A stretch of 14,384 bases of DNA from Euperipatoides rowelli. Taxonomy: Eukaryota > Onychophora > Udeonychophora > Euonychophora > Peripatopsidae. The translations under genes were made by a program, and so were the position numbers. The notes under the pieces were generated by a model. That model was given only the letters and a program-made list of their open reading frames with translations. It was not told the DNA's origin and did no database searches. Shown in pieces: positions 1-8,806 of this stretch. Each line of letters begins with the position of its first letter. The stretch's first letter is position 1. The stretch lies in the NCBI GenBank assembly GCA_003024985.2, contig PXIH01S0094258.1; one strand, given 5' to 3'.

Positions 1-186
1 AAATACATTTTGATTGTAAGGACTGTAAAAAGCATTCGTTCTAATTAAATTTTCATTATATTGAATTTCGTTGTAATGAGAATATTTTAACCTTAATCTT
101 ATGGGAAATCTGCAAGGGATAAAATAATTTTTCGTTTTACTGCAATTTTCGTTGTAATGGTTTTCGTTGTAAAGTGCTTTTACCTG
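1..186. mobile_element. Terminus of a pogo/Tigger-like DNA transposon (incomplete)
   Basis: The block has several spaced copies of a TTTCGTTGTAA word: 66-78, 147-159 and 162-174, plus degenerate copies near 34-46 and 131-145. It ends in TTTTACCTG followed by TA (187-188). Read from the other strand it starts TA-CAGGTAAAAGCACTTTAC, then AACGAAAACC. Pogo/Tigger-type elements insert at TA, begin with CAG, and have subterminal tandem copies of a TATAACGAA-like transposase-binding word, so the architecture fits. The other end lies beyond base 1, so length and coding capacity cannot be judged. Confidence 0.5.
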
Positions 187-716
187 TATTATTTTTTTTC
201 TAAATGTCGGCATGCAACAAACTAGTATGTATTGTATGTCCAAATAAGACATGTTAAATATTTCAAAATCTACAAATAGTATATTTTTTTATCAGGAATT
301 TAAATAGCTAAACAGTAATTTAATTCAGCTAACAATTTGTTTTTTCTAAATGTCGGCTATAAATAAAAAAAATAAAAGCTAGTTCAACTTTACATTTTCC
401 ATTGCTGTTTCTCTTTCTTTTGGGTTAGAATTTTTTAGTTTTGATTTTTGAAATCTGCCTTAATTTTTGATTTTAAAAATGTATACAGTAAGTTTATTCC
501 TAAATGTTTTATAATATTTTTATTAGGCTACATGAAAGTCAAAATTTCAGAATCGCTTGATATTGTAGGTCTTGAAAATAATATCACTGTGACCCCAAAA
601 CTAAAGTATGTTTCAAACGATCCAGAAATATGCTTTTTTATTTCCTATTTTATGTACCTAAATAATAAACACGGTTGCCCAATTCATATTTATATTTTGA
701 AACTTGTAACACAAAC

Positions 717-790
717 GACTCGGATTCGAGTCATCAGCATATTGTGACAGTTCATGCTGACTCGGATTCGAGTCATCAGCATATTGTGAC
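717..790. repeat. Tandem repeat, 32-bp units at 42-bp spacing, each with a palindromic core
   Basis: Positions 717-748 and 759-790 are the same 32-mer, starting GACTCGGATTCGAGTC and ending CATATTGTGAC. They are separated by a 10-bp spacer (749-758). Each unit opens with inverted GACTCG and CGAGTC arms. A partial third copy of the arm (GGATCCGAGTCATCCGC) follows at 791-807. Confidence 0.85.
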
Positions 791-821
791 GGATCCGAGT
801 CATCCGCAGTGAAAGTGTTAA
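717..821. mobile_element. Possible piggyBac-like terminus ending in TTAA
   Basis: From the right edge inward on the minus strand the sequence reads TTAA (821-818), then CACTTTCACTGCGGATGACT and GGATCC, then the repeated palindromic units. PiggyBac-type elements duplicate TTAA and start with C-rich, CTTT-containing inverted termini followed by subterminal repeats, which fits. I could not find a matching left terminus to the left, so this may be one end only. The family call is by architecture, not by a transposase. Confidence 0.4.
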
Positions 822-1625
822 AGACAACTTCATAATTTAATTTTTAAAATGCTCAAAATAGTCATTTATTTTGATTTGTTTGTCATGTTATTTCAAACTA
901 TTTTGGGGTTAATAAGCTTTCTTCTTAACATCAATCCATGAGTTGATTTCAAAAAGAGTGCGAGATCAAAATGTACAGCAAGAAAATGGTTTATTTCTGG
1001 CGTCAGCATTATCAGTAGTTGTTACACTCACACCAGGTCACAGCATACTCGTAAAACAGAAAGAACTTTAAAGATGAAAATGGATGAAACTATTTTTATC
1101 AAATACAAAGGATTGTTTACTATTATTTATATTACTGCGTTTTATTAAATTAAATAAATGAATGATGTATTTTGTATAAAGAAATTAAAATATACTTTTA
1201 AAAATCAAATAGATCTTTATCTTTAATGACAGGTTTATTTCAGCCTTTGAATAATAAAATCAGTCGTCCCACAAATTAGCCCAAGTTCAATATTACAAAA
1301 GGCTTACCGTATATTATTTTCAATTGCAAAAAAAATATTAATTTCCGATATTCTATTAAAATTATACTGTATACAGCCTGTAGCCTACCGATTTAAAAAT
1401 AAAATTTAATTAGTAATGAGCATAAAAATGTATTAAAATTTATTTAACTACACTATAAGTCATATACATTAAATTTTTGATGAATTTAAAAAAAAAAATT
1501 AAAAATAAATATACACTTTTGGGCAGGCATGAAATTTTGAAAAAAAATGCATTTTGGGTCCGTAATATCTCTAACATTAACAAAGATTAATACCTGGAAA
1601 AAAAATAGGCATGAATAGTACTAAG

Positions 1626-3143
1626 TAGGGCTCAGACGAATCGGCCAAAATACCATTCGAATATTCAAATATTTGAAAAAGATGAAGGGGGGGGGGAGAG
1701 TGTGAGAGAGAGATAAATTTCAACATTTTTTATGATTTGACAGAATAAAACTTTTTTTTTTGTTATGAAAATTTTTTATTAAAAATCGCTACTTACTAAG
1801 TACTGCTAAATATTTATTTTACAGCCTGTCAGAATTTTCCATTTAATAGAGAATCGCTAAGGCTAAGTATAAACATTAAAAAAAAAAAGAGCTACCGTAA
1901 GTTCTTTGTTGTTTTTTTCCTTCATTTATATTGATATTAGACAATATATCAAAATATGATATACTGTACCTCTTACAAAATTGTAGTTTTAATTATACGA
2001 ATAAAGTTTTTTTTTTTAAAAAAAAATAATCACAAGAGGTAAATTTTTTTTGCGATGTTCTACACAATTCTCCCTCCAAAACATTTAAAAGTTTTACTCC
2101 TGAACATACTGTATAATTACTGTACATGCTGCTTAGATTAACTACAAACTGGAGATGAAAACATAATAAAACCCAGAAACTTACTAGCAAACTCTTTTAT
2201 CAGCTGCTCACAAGAGACAAACTTTATTTTATTGTTAAGTGTATTTCTAAAAAAAATGACATTTAAGGGGAAACAAGGTTCTTTTTTTTTTAATCGATAT
2301 CAGTATTGTTTATGCTTATTTGCTCTCACGATCAACGAGAACAAAATAGTAACGAGAACAAAATACTTATTTGCTGTAGGACGTGCATTCGCTTTTAATA
2401 AAATATTTTTAGCAACACAAATGGATACAAACTTACTATAACATGATAAAAGGGAGAAAGAAAAAAATATTAATTATAAACAGATGGTAAGCTACAGGGT
2501 TTGTATGTCTCAACCGATAAATAAATCGGCTGACTAGATTGCATGATGGCATAGGCCATAGAAAATCAAAACGAGCGCCTAGAAACAGGCAGAAATAAGT
2601 CCCAATATACCGTACGGTATGGATAGCAGCATTATTTTAAATTGTCTTAACATTACCATAACCCTGAACCCTAACTCCTACACTACATATTAAACCCACT
2701 ATGCCCCTACCCTATGATAATCTAGAGGTGAAATAATCTTTTTTGGATCAATTTCGATATTTTGACACAACTTCCGTAGCATTTCAGTTTTGACAAAAAT
2801 AGATGCGCAGATGTTAAAAATGCAGTGAAATCAGATTAATTGCAGCCCGTTTCTAGTTTAAAATAAATGCAGTCAATGCAATAGTATTGGATTCTCGCTA
2901 ATTATTTTGTGTTTTCTTTTTTTTTTTTAAATTAAAACATAACTTTTATTTTAATTATCTTTAATTTTATTACAACTTATAATTTCAATTAACATTGTAA
3001 TCAATTCTATAATACAAAATTCTATGAAGTGTCATAAACCTATTTTTTTAAAAATAAAAAATAAAAGAAAATAAAACAAATATTCTGTAATGCATTTTTA
3101 TATTCGAATATGACTTTATGAACGAATATTCGTCCTACTCCTA
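1626..3143. mobile_element. hAT-like non-autonomous DNA transposon, about 1.5 kb
   Basis: The left end (1626-1641) and the reverse complement of the right end (3143-3128) agree at 12 of 16 positions, giving TAGGRSTMRGACGAAT. Both ends then carry a second ATTCGAATAT motif (about 1654-1664 and 3102-3111). Related ends built from ACGAATATTCGAATA are common among animal hAT-like elements. No clear 8-bp target duplication survives, and the interior shows no transposase homology on either strand. It includes a purine tract with ten consecutive G (1687-1696) and the smaller candidate element at 2579-2856. Confidence 0.55.
2579..2856. mobile_element. Possible small inverted-repeat element (MITE-like), nested
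   Basis: The left end CTAGAAACAGGC (2579-2590) matches the reverse complement of the right end GCCCGTTTCTAG (2845-2856) at 11 of 12 positions, and the next bases are weakly similar. It encloses the perfect palindrome TACCGTACGGTA (2608-2619) and a short degenerate AACCCTGAACCCTAACTCCT run near 2660-2681. No target duplication was found, so the borders are uncertain. Confidence 0.3.
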
Positions 3144-3432
3144 ATAAATAGCGATACATGTAGAATACTTAATATACACAGTTTATACAGTACATTAGGA
3201 ATCAAATGTGTGGAACAAATGATAGTTTGAAAAGTATTAGAAAATACTATAACTACTTAAAAATGGAAGCCTTTGCTAACGACATTAAAATGAACATATC
3301 TCCATAACTTTTCATACAAGAATCACAAATGAAGTGTCATTTTTCTTGTTTCAAGTCGTTTTTTTCCAAAAATGATATCAAAATTTAAAAATGTTTTGGG
3401 ATACCTACTTTAATCAAAATAAGTTGTCTTAC

Positions 3433-3624
3433 CAAATCAATAATAATTTGAAAGTGAACAGCAACAGTACAGCAGTTAATATCTTGATGATTTTCACTGT
3501 TATGAATCAGAACATTAAGCTTCTTGGAGCGTATCTTATTGGCACGATAACCAAATACAAATAGCATGGAATCAATTACATTGGATTTCCCACTGCCATT
3601 GGGACCGACAATTGAAGTAAAACT
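3433..3624 (-). CDS. SMC4: SMC4 third coding exon (Walker A ATP-binding loop)
   Basis: The 192-nt exon is exactly 64 codons, phase 0 at both ends, with acceptor ATTTTTAG (AG at 3626-3625) and donor GTAAGA (GT at 3432-3431). It begins SFTSIV, followed by the Walker A loop GPNGSGKS (3606-3583, about residues 76-83, with the nucleotide-binding Lys at 82). Then come NVIDSMLFVFGYRA, KIRSKKLNVLIHNSE and CCTVAVHFQIIIDL. In the family, FVFGYRA-KIRSKK-VLIHNS is diagnostic of SMC4. The ATP-binding loop is intact, so the exon looks functional. The next expected block (up to the conserved LILQGEVEQI region) is not in the remaining 3.4 kb to the left, so exon 4 lies outside the window. Reading on past the donor meets a stop soon, as expected for intron. 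Confidence 0.95.
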
Positions 3625-3721
3625 CTAAAAATCATAATAAATATAATAAATCAGTAGGATAGTTGATAAAATAAAAGCAAAAGCATTATTTAATAGTGTT
3701 TTGTTTGTTTATAGGATTCAA

Positions 3722-3746
3722 ACACACACACACACACAAAAAAAAA
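3722..3746. repeat. (AC)n microsatellite followed by an A tract
   Basis: Alternating AC runs from 3722 to 3738 and passes directly into an A run ending at 3746. It lies in SMC4 intron 2. Confidence 0.95.
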
Positions 3747-4639
3747 CAATAAAATGTGGTAAGCAACATGATATACCGTACTGTAAATGTTAAATATTTT
3801 TTATTAAATGCACCAGATAATGTTTTTTTTAATCTATAAGTTATCTTACATTACTTTATTTCATCAGGAATAAGTTGTTTTCCAAAAATTTGATTAGAAA
3901 AAAACAAAGAACAATAGTTTAGAATGGCAAACAATTGTTCTAGCCCTTTTTATCAAATTTTGGACATTGAATTTCTTTACATTAAAACATTTTTCTAAGT
4001 TTTCTTTAAATTATTTTTAAGTCATTAGCATCTTTAATTTAATAAACTTCATTAACCTTATATAATCTCATAAAGTTTTATTCAGTGCACTGTTGAGTCA
4101 ATGTACAATATCATGGGAAATTTTAGTTTTATAGCTATTTTTATTGTAATCATTACAATAATGTAACCTCATGAAGTTAATTTTATTAGCCAGGAAGAAA
4201 AGTTGCTAGACATACTTTCATGGACAAAATTATTGCCACTGTTTATAATTACGGTATTCATAAAAATAAACTCCCTGGAGCTTTTATTGTAAACAAAAGT
4301 ACAGTAATTCAAATCTCATCTAATATAAACTTAAAAATTTATGAATAAGCTTATGATTTCATATTGAGATGTCTATTCTACTAAAGAACAAGTAATTATT
4401 TCCAGCACAAAGCTTTAAATTAATAAAATACAATTTATCATGTCCTCTTGTATTATACTGAGTGAAGCAAAATAACAATTAAAATAAATAACTTAAAGGC
4501 AAAAATCAGACAACTTCAACTCTCACTGCTGAAAAGTAAACATACACAGCAAGATTAATATAGCCTATTGATACTGTACATGGTAAATTTAACAAAAAAG
4601 TTTTTAGTAAAATTTATTTAATTTGACAATATCTTTTTT

Positions 4640-5193
4640 CAAGAAAAAGAGTATAGGCTATTATTGATTCATAATCCAAATAAGGCTCAACGAAATACTA
4701 AATTTTACAAGCAATTTAGAAGACTCTCCAAGTCTGTTTATGGTTTGAGACATTTAGATTTTCAATTTAGACGTGTTAAATTGAAATTGCTGATGACCCC
4801 TAAAGTTAGGAAGATTAGGGGTGATTTCCTTTTTCTTTTTAAAGCATAGTAATTAATCAGAATTTAAGAATACTTTTTGTTCTTCATTCCAGAAGTGGCA
4901 GAAGAGGACAATAGATTTAAAATTTTGATTAACTACAGACGCACTAAAAGAATGTCATTTATGGTTTTTAACTGAGTGTCTTACAGTAAATATGGGACAA
5001 TTTAAATTGTAAAGATGATGTTTTCAAATCATTTCATAATTTTAAAATTTTTCTTGACAATTATCTAAATAATTTTGATGATTAATTTACTGTTATTATT
5101 GATTTGTTAAATTTGTATGCTATTGTGTTTTTAATTTTTATGTAGTGCCTTTCCATGTAAGTCTTCAGGCTTAATCATATAAATAAATAAATA
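4640..5193 (+). mobile_element. Probable 3' end of a non-LTR retrotransposon (LINE tail)
   Basis: The right edge has three features typical of the 3' ends of many jockey/CR1-type LINEs. There is a short hairpin TAAGTCTTCAGGCTTA (5158-5173, stem TAAGNCT/AGNCTTA with a TC loop). A simple tetranucleotide tail follows (ATAAATAAATAAATA, about 5179-5193). A T-rich 3'-UTR-like stretch lies ahead of both. Upstream, an open frame at about 4665-4849 encodes a basic peptide (with FYKQFRRLSKSVYGLRHL and VKLKLLMTPKVRKIRG, then a stop). It could be the C-terminus of the LINE polyprotein, but I do not recognise a domain in it. The left border is arbitrary and no target duplication was identified. It lies antisense within SMC4 intron 2. 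Confidence 0.5.
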
Positions 5194-5829
5194 TATGTTT
5201 AGAAAATTTAAAGTTCTTTAATATTTCTCAATCTTTGTTTATTTTATATGTAATTATGGTATTAAGCTTTAATCATGAAGACATAATGTTGAAAAGAAAC
5301 TTATGAAAAAATAATAAAAAAGGTTTATAATATAGGCCCTACTGTAATTATAAACACAACCAAAAATTAGGAGTTTTAAAATAAATATTAGCTTTACTTG
5401 GTTACTGATTTTATTTTAGAAATATACTGTAATTCTGAAATATATTGTAGCTTTCTAGACAAATATCCAGCTCTAGATTTATCAACAAAAATTTGCAATA
5501 AGCTATAGTCAGTTTCTTAAAATTTAACCTGTTGATAAAGAGCTAAATGAACAATCAAGTTATAACAAATAAATATGTAATGATATTTTTACTGTCTTAA
5601 TAACATCTTCCCCACCCCCATCTTTTTCCTATTAATAAAAAACATTAAGAAAGTTAAAACTATTTAAAATATATTTTACAGAACAATATGCTATCATTTA
5701 TTATATTACCTTATAAAATCTTTCACTAAAAAATATATACATGTACTGTATATTTCTTAAAAAAAAAATAGGCTATATCTATTTATTTATTCATTAAAAA
5801 AAAAAAATATTACGCCACATAAAACAAAC

Positions 5830-5972
5830 CTTATGAAATGGTCCAAGAATTTGTTTTCCTGCATAGGATTTAAAATTTTCATTTGTAATATGAGAAATCA
5901 TTAAACGAGGACCATTAGCATCATATGTTGCTACACGAGGAAGAGCAGGTGGAACAACTACTTCACCATAAT
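5830..5972 (-). CDS. SMC4: SMC4 second coding exon (head-domain beta strands before Walker A)
   Basis: The 143-nt exon starts after TTTTTTAAAG (AG at 5974-5973) and ends before GTTTGT (GT at 5829-5828). Two bases complete the split Asn codon and 47 full codons follow, leaving phase 0. It covers about residues 22-69. The first part (YGEVVVPPALPRVATYDANG) is a Pro-rich linker. The second part contains PRLMISHITNENFKSYAG and ILGPFHK. From what I know of the family, this matches the start of the SMC4 ATPase head, where animal proteins carry a close variant of PRLMITHIVNQNFKSYAG and LGPFHK. The ending HK directly before a Walker A exon separates SMC4 from other SMC proteins. No stop or frameshift is present. 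The donor is weaker than those of exons 1 and 3. Confidence 0.92.
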
Positions 5973-6645
5973 CTTTAAAAAATAAAAAAAATAAAAATTA
6001 TCAACTAATAAAAGAACTGAATGTTAATGACTTGTTGGATGAAAGAAGAAAAAGTCTGCAATATACAATTAGGCTAATTTGTAAATTATTACTAAATGAT
6101 ACTTTCAAATATATGGAAAAATTACAAATAATATGCAAGGCAACCTAACTCAAATACTGATGACACTACAAGTCGTACAAAGGAGTGAATTAGAATTCAA
6201 CTTCAAGATAACGAGGCGATTTTACTTTTACTATTCACTTATTAAATCGAGGTAGTGCAATAACAAATAATAATTACAATTCTTATGTACAGTACTACTA
6301 AATAATTTATTTTAAATTTATTTTTTAAATTACAAGCCTAAACTACTCTGATAATCAGTGTAGACTGCATGAAAATTATTTTTAATTGTGAAATATCGAT
6401 TTTAAAATTTGATGTTCATGTAATCTTTTTATAACACACTAACATGAACTGAGCCATATACAGTAGACTATTAATAGCAAAATTTGGGCCAGCTAGTGAG
6501 ATCAAGAATTTTATATTTGTCAAATGGCATTAGATAACAAATTTGATTTCATCAAGTTATGGTCCAGTCTATAGCCACTTGAAAGTAACAAATGTTATTG
6601 AAATGGAAAATAAAGCATTACTATATGTCAGCAGACAGCAATGCT

Positions 6646-7476
6646 CAGCGCTAGAAATTAGAATTTTTTGGTGGTAGCCCATCGGACTACCACTCTTAAT
6701 GTATCAGTAGCCAGGGTGTTTTTGTAGTAGCTCAAATTTTATGAAGAACACAATCCAAATAAACAGAACATTTTTGTTTGTTTATTTTTTTGATTATTTT
6801 GATACATGCAAAGTTGATACCCTAATAAGTCTACAATAATTCTAATGCAAGTATATTTTATTGGAAATAAAAATACAATCAATTGCTTGTTTTTGTATTT
6901 ATTGAATTGTTAAAGTAATTGTGAGTCAATATTTGCCAATAGGCTATAGCCAAATTCAAATAGACTTCACAGATATACAGTAAGTTTAGCCTAGACACTA
7001 TTTTTATATGATTTTTCTCTTACTGGAAAATAAAATTAATATTACAGAGTGCAAACTAATAATGTAAAACTGCTATTTTTTTTAATTTTATTTAAACAAT
7101 TTTGATGCTACGGTACTTTATATAAAATTACAAAAATTATAAAAGTCCGAATATAAAAATAAAAGAATTTTTTTTTGATCATATGATGCAAAAAATGGTA
7201 GGTCTGAGATCCAGACGCTAGTATTCTCGCGTTTGGATCTCAAACCAACCATTGTCCTTCAAACGATTAAAAAATAAAAAATTTTTAAATGGCTTATATA
7301 GAAATTCTGTACAATCCGAACAGAGCTTGGTCCAGATTAATTTGGACTAGAGGGGTTTTAATGTATTTATTTATTTTACATTTTTACCGGTAGCCTGACG
7401 GGCTACCTCTAAACTGGCAAGCAGTAGCCCAACCAATTTATTAGTAGTCTCAGGCTACCACTAATTTCGGGCTCTG
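6646..7476. mobile_element. hAT-like non-autonomous element with CAGNGC termini
   Basis: The left end CAGCGCTAGAAATTAG (6646) matches the reverse complement of the right end, CAGAGCCCGAAATTAG (7476 inward), at 13 of 16 positions. Both ends lead into GTGGTAGCC. The left end has an extra AATTTTTTG between these blocks. CAGNG starts and CGAAATTAG-type ends are familiar in animal hAT elements. Each side has a subterminal palindrome, at 6671-6693 (GTGGTAGCCC...CTACCAC) and 7389-7407 (GGTAGCCTGACGGGCTACC). GACAGCAA (6634-6641) and GACAGCAG (7477-7484) resemble an 8-bp target duplication, offset by four bases on the left. The 831-bp interior has no transposase homology. It lies in SMC4 intron 1. Confidence 0.65.
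7194..7253. repeat. 60-bp near-perfect hairpin inside the 6646-7476 element
   Basis: The arms 7194-7218 and 7229-7253 pair at 22 of 25 positions, with one of the three remaining positions able to form a G-U pair in RNA, around a 10-nt loop. The stem contains GAGATCCAGACGC opposite GCGTTTGGATCTC and is clearly more GC-rich than its surroundings. It is not part of the element's termini and may be a smaller foldback insertion. Confidence 0.75.
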
Positions 7477-8202
7477 GACAGCAGTGACATTGTAAAAGCA
7501 CAGGAAAATAAATTCACACATAGAAATCATTTGTGTGAAATATGGTTGCACTTACTGTTGAAATTCCAATGTATGATTTATCAATGCTACAAATATTGTC
7601 CCCATTATTTATTAATCTTAATAGCCTTATAACTATTTGTTTATTTGTTGTGTCAATATATTTTAATGTAAATATTTTACTTATCTATCTTGTAGGCTAG
7701 ATTAATTATTACTAATATAGTGGGACAGTTGTTTATTACCTAAGCCAAGAGTGAACTATTTTATGTCAAATATATGTGGTTAAACATAACAGGTTATCAA
7801 TAATTAATTAATCTAATTACATGTATTATCATGGTAACTTACCTTGATTTCTTATGAATAGTTAAACATTTAGTTATACTCACAACTGACATTAATTACA
7901 GCAAAGTCAGTATTTAGACTTTGAGCCTATGAACTATATGTTTTGACTGGGCTGTATTTAGTCACCTTTTTGTACTAACCTAACTTCCTGTACTGGGGCA
8001 TTCTGGACTAGCTTGCTTCCCCCTACTGTGAGAGTGTGAGTCGCCATCTTGTTGGAATTGTATGGCTATGTCTTTGTGATTAGTAATTATTAAATATAAC
8101 TTTGAAATAGTTATTGTTTCAGATTGTTATTACAGTTACTACTTGGATTATTGAAGTTATCTATAGTGAAATTTTATAGTGAGTCAGCATTAGGATTGAA
8201 GT

Positions 8203-8806
8203 GATATTAATTGGATACTCTATATCGTTGCCGAGCCAACACTTACACAACAAAAAATAGAACCCAAGGAATTTTGGATTATAATGGTGGTTGATAAACA
8301 TCATAGAAACCCCATAAGATCCAGATGGGTTTACTCAAGAGAAATAATAAAAATCAAGTGTCAATGATTCAGGCCAGGTTGGTGGCTAAAGGTTGTGGAA
8401 AAAGAACAGTAGATTAGGCCTACACAGATACTTTTGCTCCAGTAGTAAAAATAATCACCATAAGAGCTCTCATCACTTTGGCTGGAGGAAAGAATCTACA
8501 AATGAGACATTGCGATATTAGCTCAACCTTTCTCTACGAGAGCAGAAGAAAAACATTTTCATGACAGCACCAGACAAGTAGGGAGCAGATAAAGTGAGGG
8601 TATACAATCTTAAAAAGGCCATATATAGCCTAAAGCAAGCTGCGCAGTCTTGGAGTTTGAAAATTGAATCGATCACTAAGAAATATAGATTTTTTAAAAA
8701 ATATAAATGTTAAATGCTATACAGTATGTACAATATTCAGAAGGGAATACCTACTATACATATTAATACATGTAGATGATTTGCCAAACAATAGGGAATA
8801 TCAAAG
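8203..8806 (+). pseudogene. Ty1/copia polyprotein remnant, reverse transcriptase part
   Basis: This decayed copy of the copia polymerase can be followed through several frames. It starts with a pre-RT stretch from about 8230 (AEPTLTQQ, then NPIRSRWVYS). After a frame change come QARLVAKGCGKR (8370-8405), an in-frame TAG (8415-8417), DTFAPVVKIITIRALITLAG (from 8427) and MRHCDISSTFLYES. A TGA follows at 8562-8564. In another frame lie KVRVYNLKKAIYSLKQAAQS (from 8591) and IHVDDL (about 8766-8783), the place of the family's YVDD catalytic motif with His in place of Tyr. These match, in order, the KARLVAKG, TFAPVV, LKKSLYGLKQA and YVDDL blocks of copia reverse transcriptases. Gag, protease and integrase are not seen to the left, so the copy is 5'-truncated or diverged beyond recognition there. 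A DNA transposon interrupts it at about 8807. It is not functional. Confidence 0.9.

Larger units (their letters stand above)
1..3432 (-). other. SMC4: SMC4 intron 3, incomplete (continues beyond the window)
   Basis: This is the sequence downstream of the exon 3 donor. No SMC4 homology is visible here on the minus strand, so the intron is at least 3.4 kb. It carries pieces of at least three DNA-transposon families (1-188, 717-821 and 1626-3143). Between them, 189-716, 822-1625 and 3144-3432 are AT-rich and I see nothing to annotate there. Short open frames at 448-747, 1993-2190 and 2232-2441 have no recognisable domain and the low-complexity composition expected by chance. Confidence 0.75.
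3625..5829 (-). other. SMC4: SMC4 intron 2 (about 2.2 kb)
   Basis: This is the intron between exons 2 and 3, with GTTTGT at its 5' end and ATTTTTAG at its 3' end. It contains an (AC)n microsatellite (3722-3738) running into an A tract, and a probable LINE 3' tail (about 4640-5193) in the antisense direction. The remainder (3750-4640 and 5200-5829) is AT-rich, with several long A and T runs, and no coding block is evident. Confidence 0.85.

Noticed and set aside
448-747. Open frame of 99 codons on the plus strand
   Set aside because: It has low-complexity, AT-driven composition and no recognisable domain, and it runs into the 42-bp tandem repeat. Such lengths occur by chance in this base composition.
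1993-2441. Short open frames on both strands inside the 1626-3143 element
   Set aside because: No transposase or other motif is present, and residues come largely from poly-A and poly-T runs.
2655-2705. Telomere-like AACCCTAA repeats
   Set aside because: Only two or three degenerate units are present, inside a candidate mobile element. They are too short and irregular for telomeric sequence.
3385-3432. Continuation of the SMC4 frame past 3433
   Set aside because: Family similarity ends at IIIDL and a strong donor (GTAAGA) sits there. The following codons are intron read-through.
7970-8200. Copia 5' LTR
   Set aside because: No convincing match to the proposed 3' LTR and no clear primer-binding site. 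The polymerase frame appears to begin right after it without gag or integrase.
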